A stretch of DNA of 64,000 bases from Salvia splendens (lineage: Eukaryota > Streptophyta > Magnoliopsida > Lamiales > Lamiaceae), in assembly GCF_004379255.2 (NCBI RefSeq), contig NW_024599210.1:31836-95835 (forward strand), given 5' to 3'. This document shows, piece after piece, positions 44,968 through 55,668 of this stretch. The first letter of the stretch is position 1; each line of letters opens with the position of its first letter. A program made the translations under genes and the position numbers. Under the pieces are notes generated by a model. It was not told where the DNA came from. It searched no databases and worked only from the letters and a program-made list of their open reading frames with translations.

Positions 44968-46539
44968 ATGCCGCCAAGACGTAACATAAGACGTGGGAAC
45001 CCCGAACCTACCCCTCAGGCGATGGAGGAGAGTGTGACGCAACACATCCCTCCACCACCACCTTGTCCACCTCCGGTTGACCGTGAAATCGTGAAGTTGT
45101 TCTTAGGTCAGAAACCTCCCGTCTTTGACGGAATGGGAGAGCCGGCCAAGGCCGAATCATGGATACGCTCATTGGAGCGCATTTTCGCAATCTTGGGGTG
45201 CAATGACAAAGAACAGTTGAGTTGTGTGACCTACCAACTAACCGAGTCTGCTGACTTCTGGTAGGACACATGGATGAAGACAATGCCCCGAGAGCAAGTA
45301 ACGGGGATGACATGGGAATGTTTCAAGGCCGAGATGTATAATAAGTATGTGCCCAAGAGCTATCGGAAAGCAAAGACGACAGAATTCTACAATTTGACCC
45401 AAGGACGCATGACTGTGACCGAGTACGACCGTGCACTCAACAACATGACCCGGTACGCACCTAATCAAGTTGATATCGACGAGAAGCTGGCCGAGAAGTT
45501 CCGTGAGGGACTACGGCCAGAGATAAGGATGTCATTGGCTAGTCGTGGGAGACTTTCCTATGTGGAAGCACTGGCCCTTGCGCTAGACATTGAGGCAGCT
45601 ATGCCCAAGGAGAAAGCGAAGGAAAACACTACTTTGGCACTACCTTCACCCCACCACTCCCGAGAGAAGCGGAAGTGGGAGGGAAACAGAATCCCATATG
45701 ACAACAAGAGGTATCAGCACACCCAGAACCAACTGCAATATGGGGGAGGGCAAAACTCATCTAACCAGAGAGGCGACTTCCGGCCCAAGCCACCCCAATG
45801 CAACGTGTGCTCCAAGTACCACTTTGGAGAGTGTAGAATCCAAAGCACCCCTAATTGCTTTAACTGTGGAGGAAACGGTCACTTCTCTAGAGAGTGTCCG
45901 AGTAAGAGGGTAACAATGAAGTCGAGACAGAACACTCAAGGACCCCGCATGCAACTAAGAGCACCACAGACAGAGTCAAGGGGAAATCGCGATCAACCTC
46001 CGCGACAGCAACAACCCTACCGCCCAAGACTTTCTCCTCAGGCTAGAGCATATGCCTTGAGTCGGAAACAACCTAAGATCGAACAAGGGAACCAGGAGAA
46101 CGGAAACCTGGCAGGTATAGGTAAAATCCTCGACACTTCTATCATTGTGTTGTTTGATACGGGCGCATCGCATTCCTTCATATCTGACTTATGTGTGGAT
46201 ACTTTGAGCTTGCCTGTTAACAAATCTGAACATAAGATGATAGTGTCTTCACCAGTGGGTGGGACAATAGAAATCTCACGAACATGCCCGAACGTAGAAA
46301 TTATGATGGGAAGCCTTAAGATAGTCGCTCATGATCTGCAAGTTATGGCGATTGGGGACTTTGACGTAATTTTAGGAATGGATTGGTTGACCTCGAATTT
46401 TACGACGATTCGTTGTAAGGAGAGACAGATATCTCTACAAGCCCCGGGCAAGGAACCCACCTTATGCTATGGAATCTCAATGAACCGGCGAACCTCTGTC
46501 ATTTCCGCGCTCCAAGCTAGTACGATGATGAGGAAATGA
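44968..46539 (+). pseudogene. Gag and protease of the plus-strand chromovirus
   Basis: It starts with the basic MPPRRNIRRGNPEP. The gag core has KPPVFDGMGEPAKAESWIRSLERIF and YQLTESADFW. A TAG at about 45264 replaces the second Trp of the FWW pair kept in the other copy. It goes on with WECFKAEMYNKYVPKSYR and FREGLRPEIRMSLA. Two zinc-knuckle-type motifs follow: CNVCSKYHFGEC and CFNCGGNGHFSREC (45856-45897). The protease has [14 protein letters not shown] with its catalytic Asp and the DVILGMDWL flap segment. A TGA at about 46537 ends the frame where the other copy continues into pol. Gag builds the particle and binds RNA; the protease cuts the polyprotein. Confidence 0.87.
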
Positions 46540-46543
46540 CGTT

Positions 46544-47452
46544 TTGCTTATCTTGTCTATCTACAAGGAGAGGAGAAGGAGAAAGGAGAAAGGAGAAAGG
46601 AAAATGGAAGACGTAGCCGTCGTACGGGAATTTCCGGACATTTTTCCAGAAGCCTTGCCTGGACCACCGCCAGATCGACAATTGGAGTTCACCATCGATC
46701 TAGCACCAGGGTCGACACCTGTGTCTAAGGCACCATACAGAATGGCGCCTAAGGAGTTAGAAGAACTCAAGATACAGCTACAAGAGCTTATGGACCTGGT
46801 TTTTATTAGACCCAGTGTTTCCCCATGGGGCGCGCCTGTGCTTTTTGTAAAGAAGAAGGACGGATCAATGAGAATGTGTATCGATTATCGGGAGCTGAAT
46901 AAGATGACTCTCAAGAACAAATATCCACTGCCAAGGATAGATGACCTATTCGATCAACTTCGAGGAGCCGGTGTATTCTCGAAGATGGACTTAAGGTCCG
47001 GATATCATCAGTTGAGAGTCCGACGAGAAGATATACCAAAGAAGGCCTTTCGAACGAGATATGGTCACTATGAATTTGTCGTAATGTCGTTCGGTTTGAC
47101 GAATGCACCTGCGGTATTCATGGACTTGATGAACCGAGTGTTTCATCCCTACTTGGATAAGTTTATCTTGGTATTCATTGATGACGTGCTAGTTTACTCG
47201 AAGAATGAGAAGGAGCACGAGGAACATCTGCGAATCACCTTGGAGACCTTGAGGAGCGAGAAGTTGTACGCCAAATTCAGCAAGTGTGAGTTTTGGCTTA
47301 AGGAAGTAAATTTCCTTGGTCACATCCCGCTAAGGTTGAGGCGGTGCAACAGTGGAAAGCACCTTCAACACCAAACGAGATTCGGAGTTTCCTAGGTTTG
47401 GCGGGGGTACTACCGAAGGTTTATAGAAGGATTCTCCAAGATAGCGAGGCCC
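46544..47452 (+). pseudogene. Reverse transcriptase of the plus-strand chromovirus
   Basis: The frame entering at 46544 begins in an expanded purine repeat (GAGAAAGGA units), which shifted the reading relative to the protease. RT then reads [62 protein letters not shown] (catalytic Asp), [12 protein letters not shown] and [13 protein letters not shown] (catalytic Asp pair). After NFLGHI about 27 bases are missing compared with the other copy (which reads [14 protein letters not shown]), and the frame is lost at 47395. The enzyme core is otherwise complete. Confidence 0.87.
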
Positions 47453-47917
47453 ATGACACAACAACTCAAGAAGGGAGTGAAAGTCAATTGGACTTCCGAG
47501 TGCGAGGCTAGTTTTCAACTTTTGAAGGAAAAGCTAACTAGTGCACCCATCTTAGCTGTACCAGAACCTGGAGTGAACTACGTGGTATACACGGACGCTT
47601 CGAAGGTGGGACTTGGATGTGTGTTGATGCAAAACAACAAGGTTATTGCTTATGCATCCCGACAATTGAGACCGCACGAGTTGAACTATCCAACCCACGA
47701 TTTGGAGTTAGCAGCAGTGGTACACGCCTTAAAGATTTGGAGACATCATCTCTACGGAGTTCGATGTGAGATCTTTACGGACCACAAAAGCCTGAAATAT
47801 TTCTTCGAGCAAAAGAATTTAAACATGCGAAACGAAGGTGGCTCGAATTGGTGAAGGACTACGATTGTGGCATCAACTACCACCCTGGCAAGGCAAATGT
47901 AGTGGCAGATAGATGCC
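47453..47917 (+). pseudogene. RNase H of the plus-strand chromovirus
   Basis: It contains [15 protein letters not shown] (Asp), [14 protein letters not shown] (Glu), [14 protein letters not shown] (Asp) and, after a frameshift near 47828, [11 protein letters not shown] (Asp). All catalytic acidic residues can be found. The frameshift at AACATGCGAAACGAAGG, where the other copy reads NMRQRRWLE, breaks the chain. Confidence 0.85.
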
Positions 47918-49087
47918 TTGAGCCGGAAGAGTCATTCCCAATTGGCCACTTTGCTCACCAAAGAAGAAAGCCTGGTCCGCGAGTTTAATAAGATGCGTTT
48001 GGAAGTGGTGAGAGCACCAGAAACAGTGGAAGCGCAAATCGCCACTTTAGTTGTTGAACCTGATCTAAGGTCGAGAATTATAGAAGCTCAGCGGAAGGAA
48101 GCAAAATTTCAGGAAATTCGAGTCGAAGTAAGAACTGGCGAATCAGGGGATTTTCACGAGGAATCCGACAACGCCCTTACCTTCAAAGGGAGACTTTGCG
48201 TACCAAGTGACGAAGAACTCAAAAACGAAGTGATGAGTGAAGCACATGAGACTCCTTACACCGCCCACCCAGGAAGTACGAAGATGTATCAAGACTTGAA
48301 GAAGTCCTTCTGGTGGAATGGTATGAAGAGGGATATAGCGGCATTTGTGGAGCGCTGCTTAGCCTGCCAACAGGTGAAGGCTCTACATCAACGACCTTAC
48401 GGGAAGTTGCAACCACTAGAAATCCCCGAGTGGAAATGGGAGCACATTGCCATGGACTTTGTGACAGCCTTGCCAAAGACGCAAAGAGGGAATACTGCCA
48501 TATGGGTAGTTATAGACCGACTCACCAAGAGTGCACACTTCATACCGATACCCATAACCTATGGATCAAACAAGCTAGCTCAAGTGTATATAAAAGAAAT
48601 AGTGTCTGACCGTGACCCGAAATTCACATCAGGATTCTGGATCAGCCTACAACGTGAGCTAGGCACTCGACTGAACTTCAGCACCGCTTTTCACCCGCAG
48701 ATGGACGGGCAATCCGAAAGAACGATCCAAACCCTCGAGGATATGTTAAGAGCCGTGGTGTTGGACCGAGGAGGGAGTTGGGAGTCCACACTCCCATTGA
48801 TCGAATTTGCCTACAACAACAGTTTCCAGGCAATGATAAACATGGCTCCGTACGAAGCCTTGTACGGGAGAAAGTGTAGACCCCCGCTCTACTGGGACGA
48901 AGTTGGTGAGAGAAGGGTACTCGGGTCCGACGCAGTCAAAGAAATGGTTAGAATCGTTCGACAAATTCGTGCGAGAATAAAAGAAGCTCAAGATAGACAA
49001 AAGTCATACACGGATGTACGACGAACCGACTTACAATTTCAAGCTGGCGACAAGGTTTTTCTCAAAGTATCCCGTCGAAAGGGATAA
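47918..49087 (+). pseudogene. Integrase of the plus-strand chromovirus
   Basis: The zinc-binding part has [16 protein letters not shown] and CLACQQVK. The core has [17 protein letters not shown] (first Asp), [27 protein letters not shown] (second Asp) and MDGQSERTIQTLEDMLRAVV (Glu). Ten residues present in the other copy between IYIRKIV and SDRDP ([10 protein letters not shown]) are deleted in frame here, close to the second Asp. GGSWESTLPLIEFAYNNSFQ and YGRKCRPPLYWDEVGE are typical of chromoviruses. A frameshift near 49080 ends the frame before the chromodomain. Confidence 0.87.
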
Positions 49088-49110
49088 CGCGTTTTGGTGT
49101 CAAGGGAAAG

Positions 49111-49461
49111 TTGAAACCGCGATTTATTGGACCTTATGAAATCCTCGAAGGAGTGGGTCCTGTTGCTTACCGTTTGGCGCTACCCCCGAGCCTTGAGAAC
49201 GTGCACAACGTCTTTCATGTGTCGCAGTTGCAGAAATACGTGTTTGACCCAAAGCACGTGATTCACTACCAAGAAGTCGCGTTGAACCCAGACTTGAGCT
49301 ACGAGGAGAGACCCCAAACGATTCTAGACCAAAGGGTCGAGAACGCGAGGAATAGACCAGTTGCGTACGTGAAAGTGCAGTGGAGAAACCACGGGCACGA
49401 AGAAGCCACGTGGGAGCTTGAGGACAAGATGATGGATCAATACCCACTTTTCGAACCCTAA
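49111..49461 (+). pseudogene. Integrase C-terminus and chromodomain, reading into the 3' LTR
   Basis: PRFIGPYEILEGVGPVAYRLALPP and NVHNVFHVSQLQKYVFDP are the gypsy integrase C-terminal domain. The following ILDQRVENARNRPVAYVKV and NHGHEEATWELEDKM form a chromodomain, thought to guide integration to certain chromatin. The frame then passes into LTR sequence (from about 49443) and stops at 49459-49461. In the other copies the chromodomain is followed by its own stop codon and a spacer before the LTR, so this junction is a deletion. Confidence 0.86.
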
Positions 49462-52159
49462 TTTTGGAACCCTAAGACGTTGCATTTATTGCTTTGATTG
49501 CAGAAATTAAATGACGAATTATTATGTGATTAATTCGATGACCTAATTTTGTTTTGACCTAGTCAATTTCGTTGATTTTATGACGTGGCTTAAATTAATT
49601 GATGTGGAATGAAATATATTGCGGTGAATTATATTTTTAAGGGGAGTGAGATTTAAGATAGAATCATAAATAATTACCTTGCCCTTTTATTGTGGAAATA
49701 TTGGCCACTACCAAATTATTGGAGAGGAATTCTATTTCTTGGATTTATTTATTTGTTTCGGGATAATTATCCAAATTAAATCCTAAAGCCTAATTACCTT
49801 ACTTCCTTCTTGATAAAAATCGGCCCCTATTATTTTCTTAGTGGGATTCGAAATTTCCTAATTTGTAGGAGAATGAAATTATTCATTTTTTTATTTTGAT
49901 CCCTTAATTATTTCTTTCCATGTTTTAATTGTAATGTCCTAGCAAATCTTTCCCTACTCTATTTTATTAAAGATTTGGAAATTTTTCCTTGTGGGAGGAA
50001 TATTTCACACGCCTACTATCATACTATTTGGGAGGATTTTTATTAATTTTCCTGCTCCGTATTATTTTATTCTGCTCTGTGAAAACACCAAATTTAAATC
50101 AAAGGCTAATTAAATAGCCATTAATTTCGAAATATCCTCCTTATTTCTCCATCAATTACACGCCAATTACCTCCATCAAATCTCCCCAAATCTCTCCCAT
50201 CTTTATTGTGATTATTCTCCAATTATTCTCTAATTAATTGGGAGATATTCTAATCCCTAAACTCTATAAATAAAAGACTCCTAAACCCTACCTCAAATCA
50301 CACGCCTCCCACCTCAATCACACGCCCCCTCCCTCTTCTCCACTCTCCCACACTTGTTCTTCTACTCTACTCAAGATTCTTTCGAAGTTTCCAAGAGATT
50401 GTTGAAGAAGCAAGATTTTTATTCGTTCCTACCGTTTGTTTCGTCCAAGAGAGGTAAAAATCAGACCCTATTCTTCATTCCTCCCCATCTAAACATTCTT
50501 TGACTCCCTCATGCATGTAGAGAGCGTAGGGATTTCAAATCTAAGGGATTCAATCGGTGGGAATTTGTGTGTGTATGTTTGATTGCGCTTTGAATGAATT
50601 TGTTTGTTGAATTAATGAATCTATGGTGAATGATGTATGATGTTATGAGAGCATGAGTATAAGGACCCTTTTGAGCATGTTTGTGTGTTAAACCCATGAA
50701 AAGGTTGATTTTGAATAAATAGGGATAAACCCTAATTCGAATTTTTAAAGGCATGAAAAGCTGTAAGTTCGGACAGTATGTTCCGACATGCATTTTACCA
50801 ACCAAATGAACTCCGATTTGATCGATTCTTTTTCCTGAGTAAATTCTTGATGTATTCTATGTTGTGTGTGAATTTCAACTCATTTGGATAAAAGATGGAT
50901 TTATGTTGTTCTTTTTGACCGACCAAAAAGGGGTATTTTGATATGAAATTTAAATTGGAAGTTAGTTGATGAGTCTACTGCATTGTGGTAAAGTTTTAGC
51001 CCCAACGGAAGTCGGGTGAAATTTTAATAATTTTTATAAAATGGTTGCGCAGTGCTGCCAGATCTCTATCTTGACAAAAACACTATGTTATTATAAGTGA
51101 ATTACTTGATTGATATATGTGATGACATGATGCGCTGTTCAAAGGGGGGGGGGATGGAAAAATGATAGAGACATGCATAATATTAAGTCGATGGTTGTGA
51201 CTGATAAGATATATATATTATCTAAAGGTAATAACTCGTGCGCGAAGCGTGATAACAAAGGGAAAGCAGAAGTCGAAATCTAAACGGTCGAGGTGGGCTT
51301 CTTTTCTACCCTACATTTTTTGTGGGTTTTCTTTTACTAAAATCTTTTACGTATGACTGTGGAGCTATAAGGGTGGTTTAAAGCGATTATCATGCCGTGA
51401 TTTGTTTTAACGTGCCTATCTGATGTGGCTGTTGCCACTGTTATATAAATCGAATTCGGGTCCTCGTAGGGCCGCAAACCCTACTTGGATTAGTGTACAC
51501 CTATGGTAGACTGTGTGCTAGCGTACGGGCTGGCCGGTCCAGTGACCTGGTTTGCGGCCGCATTCCTTGTCATGTATTGACAGATATGGTTGATGACGAT
51601 GGGGAAAAATGACTGCGCAGTCGCTATTTTGAACAATGGAAAATATTTTGGTGCCTCGGGCCTTTATAGAGCTCAAACCCCGATGGTTACCTACGTACGG
51701 CATGATAATATGTACTCTTATTTAAAATGTTTTCGGCATGAGTCACTGAGTATTTTCAAAAGTACTCAGCCCTGCATACGACGAGCGGTTGGTGGTGTTG
51801 AGCAGGAATTAATAATAAACTATGGTCGTTTTGAATCTCCAAGTTTCGTTGTGTCTTCACACATGACGTCACTCTTCTCTTGGATGCTTCCGCTGTGATG
51901 TTTGCTTTACATACTTTTTATTTAAATTTAAAAAAAAACTGTTTCATTTGGGATATTTGCAAACTCGTTACTTATTTTGAATAAATGCTAAACCCTTAGT
52001 CATTTACATGTTGAACATAAATACTTTTGGTTGTTTTATTTATTAAACTTAGATTCTTGGTCAAACTCATGTTGAAAACCCTAGTCTTCTATGCCTGTCC
52101 ATTAAGCCCCTTTAAGTCGCGATCGCCCGCTTTTATTAACCCTAGGAGCGGTCGTGACA
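49443..52159 (+). repeat. 3' LTR of the plus-strand chromovirus, lacking its first bases
   Basis: It matches 36525-39332 from CCCACTTTTCGAACCC to GGTCGTGACA. The first about 8 bases (TGTAACGC) and the polypurine tract are gone. It is followed by ATCAC, the target duplication. TATAAATA at 50265-50272. It has two deletions relative to the 5' LTR. Confidence 0.9.
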
Positions 52160-52164
52160 ATCAC

Positions 52165-52400
52165 GGACTGGATTTATTTATTCAATTCCTTCGATCTAGC
52201 TCACGAATTGAGTCCAATATATATATATATTCCTCACGGAAAGGAATTATTTTAATCCGCGTAATAATTTATTTTACAATTTCTAGTCCAGCGACAAATT
52301 CCACTAAACAATTAATTCACGGACCCTCACAATATTAATTGCATTAAATGCAAGTACTATATAGTTCAAAAAATTAGGTTTAGAAAATCGGGGCGTTACA
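52165..52400 (-). repeat. LTR terminus of an older minus-strand chromovirus
   Basis: It ends GGGGCGTTACA at 52400 (TGTAACGCCCC on the minus strand) and continues the LTR interrupted at 36519 by the plus-strand chromovirus. It is the 3' LTR of the pol fragment at 52445-53053. Confidence 0.75.
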
Positions 52401-52444
52401 TCCTACCAACGTTAACAGAAATTTCATCCTGAAATTTGCTACTC

Positions 52445-53053
52445 TCAAGTAAAGAGTTCTGGGTACAATTCCATCATCTTGTCTTCGTTCTCCCACGTGG
52501 CTTCTTCATGCCCATGATTTTCCCAAAGTACTTTCACACAAGCAACATGTTTATTTCTTACATTCTGGATCTTTCAGTCCAAAATAGATTGAGGTCTCTC
52601 CTCGTAGCTCAAGTCTGGATTCAACGCGACTTCCTCAAAGCGGATCACGTGCTTTGGGTCGAACACGTATTTTCGTAACTGCGACACATGGAAAATGTTG
52701 TGCACATTTCCAAGGCTTGGTGGTAGCGCCAATCGATATGCAACGGGGCCCACTCCCTCAAGAATTTCGTAAGGCCTAATAAATCGCGGCTTCAATTTGC
52801 CCTCTACGCCAAATCGTGTTATTCCCTTTGACGGGGATACCTTCAGGAAAACTTTATCGCCAGCTTGAAATTGTAAGTCGGTTCGTCGGACATCCGCGTA
52901 TGATTTCTGTCTGTCTTGAGCTTCTTTTATCCTTGAACGAATTTGCCGAACGATTCCTACCATTTCTTCAACTGAATCGGGTCCAAGTATTCTTCCCTCG
53001 CCAACTTCGTCCTAGTAGAGCGGTGATCTGCACTTTCTTCCGTATAATGCATC
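52445..53053 (-). pseudogene. Integrase end and chromodomain fragment of the older chromovirus
   Basis: The minus strand encodes ALYGRKCRSPLY, a TAG replacing Trp, DEVGEGRILGPDSVEEMVG, the integrase C-terminus (QAGDKVFLKVSPSKG, PRFIRPYEILEGVGPVAYRL) and, after a TGA near 52573, the chromodomain (VRNKHVACVKVLWENHGHEE, ATWENEDKMMELYP). The stop is at 52447-52445. Upstream of ALYGRKC the gypsy sequence is replaced by a copia fragment. Only the last part of pol remains. Confidence 0.83.
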
Positions 53054-53420
53054 AACTGGACTCCCTTTCTTCTTAATCTTCAATTCACTAAGCATAGAAG
53101 ACAACCAACTCACTTCAGCAGCTGCTTGAACCAGGCTCCTATACTCAGCTTCTGTGCTGGATCTAGCAACCACAGTTTGCTTTTTAACACACCATGAGAC
53201 AAGGTTCCTTCCATGATAGGCACACACTCCTGTGGTGGATCTCCTATCATCTAGGTCTGCTGCCCAATCTGAGTCAGAGAACGCACAAACCTCACCAGTA
53301 GACTTTCTAAATTGAATTCCTTAATCTAAAGTCCCTGAAAGATATCTTAAAATCCTTTTCACAGCCCTCCAATGTGTGTCTAATGGTTCAGCCATGTACT
53401 GACTCACCTTGTTGACAGCA
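53054..53420 (-). pseudogene. Ty1/copia RNase H fragment
   Basis: The minus strand reads SQYMAEPLDTHWRAVKRIL, RYLSGTLD, TAA (53323-53321), GIQFRKSTGEVCAFSDSDWA, DLDDRRSTTGVCAYHGRNL, VSWCVKKQTVVARSSTEAEY and SWLSSMLSELKI. These are standard copia RT-end/RNase H motifs. It joins gypsy integrase sequence at about 53053 and an ankyrin gene at about 53420, with no LTR between. Confidence 0.85.
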
Positions 53421-55170
53421 AAATTGATTGTAGCTGCGAAAGGGAACGTTGAAATTGCCAAAAAATTGTTATTGGCAGCCCCAGAGATGTGCTGGTGTCG
53501 CGACCGCCAAGGCTTGAACCCAGTTCATATTGCAGCCATGAAAGGGGATGAGGAGATGTTGGCAGTGCTTCTTAAAGACGATCATCTGCCTGCTATGGAG
53601 AGACTTCACCGCGGTCAGACTGTGCTGCATTTGTGTGTGAAACATCATCAGCTTAAGGCTCTACAGTTTTTGGTGGGGAGGATTGGTGAGCTTGTGTATG
53701 CAAAGGATGATGATGGTGAGACACCCTTCCATTGGGTTGTTAGGAGCAGAGAAGATGAGGTAATTAACCACCCTTTCTTTTGCTTGAATACCAATTCATG
53801 CATATTTCTTTTTTTGTCTTTTTCAATGCTTAAGAAAATGATCCATTATAAGATCTTTCGTGCTTGTTTAATAGCCTAGACAAGGCCAAGATAATTGAAT
53901 TATATAAGCTTATTTGACTGTTTTGTGGATAAAATGAAGCTCATATTAGATATTTATCTTTATCTTAAAGCCCATCGTACTCTAATTATGTTGTGTTATC
54001 TTAACATGTATACCAAACAATACACTTAAGAGTATGCGATATAGGAGGTGTTTGGGATGAGTGTAAAGTTCCTTGTGTATGGACGTAATCAAATGTAAAC
54101 TCTATATATTGTACAAATTTCAAACTATGATTTGACCCGTAAGATTTCAAGATTTGATGTCAACAGATGACAAATAACGTCAACAGAACGTCAATATTGT
54201 CAACCAATTCACGTTGTGTTGACATTTTCTGTTGACGTTATTTGTTATTGTTGACTTTAAATCTTGAAATCTAACGATTCAGTTCATAGTTTGTAGTTTG
54301 TAGGAAAGATGCAGTTTGCAGATTATCACTTATGCATTATATTTGTTCCTAAATTAAAATCATAATACTGTAGGTATGGTATAGCTATTTTATACTTCCT
54401 CCTTCCCGCAGCACTTGGCAAGTGACACATTTCTTATTTTAACAAAAATAATTTTTTATCTTTATTCTAACCTTACTACTCAACAGTTCCTTATTTCATA
54501 TACTAAAACGTAAAACTAAAAATATTACTAGTACTTGATCATCATTAATTAAAACTGACTCTAACAATGAAAATCTGTCAGATGAAAATCCGGTAGAATA
54601 GAGATGAACTCGATGAATTCGATGGGAAGAACAGCAGCGCAAATCTACGTAGACGACGGCATTTTCAGACTGATATTGAGTGGTTTGTCGTCTGGTTTGT
54701 CGCCGGTTAAAGTGTTGATGAGTGTCTTAACACCATCCGCTTTATTAGGAATATAGTCCGAAGAACTAGCCAAGAGAAGAGAGCAGACAATGGTGGCGAT
54801 GACCCTGATTGCAGCCATGGCCTTCCAGGCGGGGTGTGGCAGGAGGACACGTCATCACACAAGGCCGGGGAAGCTGTGATTGCATACACACACCCCATGA
54901 TTTACAAACACTTGGTGCGCGCAAACGCCGCAGCTTTTGTTTCATCAATCTTTACAATCTCCTTGCTTACCGTGCCACAGCGAATTGGGGGGTCTGCTAC
55001 GTTGATTTTATCCACATACACAGTTCGGTTGACGCTAGCATCTATTGCTATCAGCTATTGGGCTTCGGTGTTAGTCACTTCGCCAAATACGCAAATACGA
55101 TCGCCTACCCTCATCATCAATGTGGTCGTTGCTGTTAGGATTGGTATACTGAAAAGCATATTTCAAGCAT
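53421..55170 (+). pseudogene. Ankyrin-repeat PGG-domain protein (ACD6/ITN1-like), truncated
   Basis: Exon part 1 (53421-53758) encodes ankyrin repeats: AAKGNVEIAKKLLLAAPEMC, RDRQGLNPVHIAAMKGDEEM, RGQTVLHLCVKHHQLKALQF and KDDDGETPFHWVVRSREDE. A GTAATT splice donor follows. After a long intron-like stretch, 54760-55170 encodes the PGG region: SEELAKRREQTMVAMTLIAA, MAFQAG, then in another frame VWQEDTSSHKAGEAVIAYTH and hydrophobic segments (AAAFVSSIFTISLLTV, LASIAISYWASVLV). The PPGG core is missing and the frame shifts there, as if about 20 bases were lost between two GCGG sequences. The gene start is replaced by copia sequence. Such membrane proteins act in plant defence and stress. This is the only host-type protein gene clearly visible; it is dead. 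Confidence 0.82.
54083..54335. mobile_element. Foldback (MITE-like) element in the ankyrin gene intron
   Basis: Arms at about 54122-54187 and 54221-54293 are inverted copies: AAACTATGA...TTTCAAGATTT on the left, AAATCTTGAAA...TCATAGTTT on the right, and ACAAATAACGTCAACAGAA against TTCTGTTGACGTTATTTGT near the centre. Weaker pairing continues outward. No coding sequence. Confidence 0.65.
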
Positions 55171-55176
55171 ATTATA

Positions 55177-55668
55177 TGGATAGAATTGCTTGTATACAAT
55201 AAACTCTACAATCCACTTTTAACCGAAGGCGAGAAGAATTAATTTTATCGCATTGGTATTTGCTTATGCATTTATAGGATGTTTCTCAAACATTTAAATG
55301 TATAAGAAGCAAATAAGTCTAATTCTTCTGCATAGTAGACTGATCGTGAACGACGTTCACAGAAGGTGACGCAGTCGGTCCTTTGTAGAAGAGAAATAGA
55401 ATTTCACAACCTAGATAGGATTTGGCTACCTATCGTGAAAGGTTGCAGTGTCAGTCCGCATGTTTCCTTACCTTAGGAAATAAACGACACTGGTGTGGTA
55501 TAGCACTGAAGGATCTAACAGTTGAGATAAGTCTTTCTTGCTATTTACTAAAAGACGAGGTCTCGGTGATTGTTATTTTTTAATCATTGTTGACATAACA
55601 TTGAGCATACGATATTGATTATTCACTACATTGATTTATCAAATGGTGCGGATTTTTCGCAATCCAAC
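55177..55668 (+). repeat. Left part of a Ty1/copia LTR, cut by the next element
   Basis: Related to 32951-33470 (TTTCACAACCTAGATAGG, GGTTGCAGTGTCAGTCCGCA, TTTTTCGCAA). It stops at CCAAC (55664-55668), where the minus-strand chromovirus begins. The rest is presumably beyond the window. Confidence 0.7.

Larger units (their letters stand above)
36525..52159 (+). mobile_element. Chromovirus (Ty3/gypsy with chromodomain, Tekay-like), plus strand
   Basis: LTRs start TGTAACGCCCC and end GGTCGTGACA. The target duplication is ATCAC (36520-36524 and 52160-52164). Order: 5' LTR, tRNA-Met primer site, a noncoding leader interrupted by a solo LTR (39983-43455), ORF0, repeat-rich spacer, gag with zinc knuckles, protease, RT, RNase H, integrase, chromodomain, 3' LTR. 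The end of pol joins the 3' LTR by a deletion that removes the polypurine tract. It inserted into the LTR of an older minus-strand chromovirus. Several frameshifts and stops make it defective. Confidence 0.92.

Noticed and set aside
52210..52232. AT dinucleotide run
   Set aside because: Short and without other signal; an ordinary microsatellite in LTR sequence.
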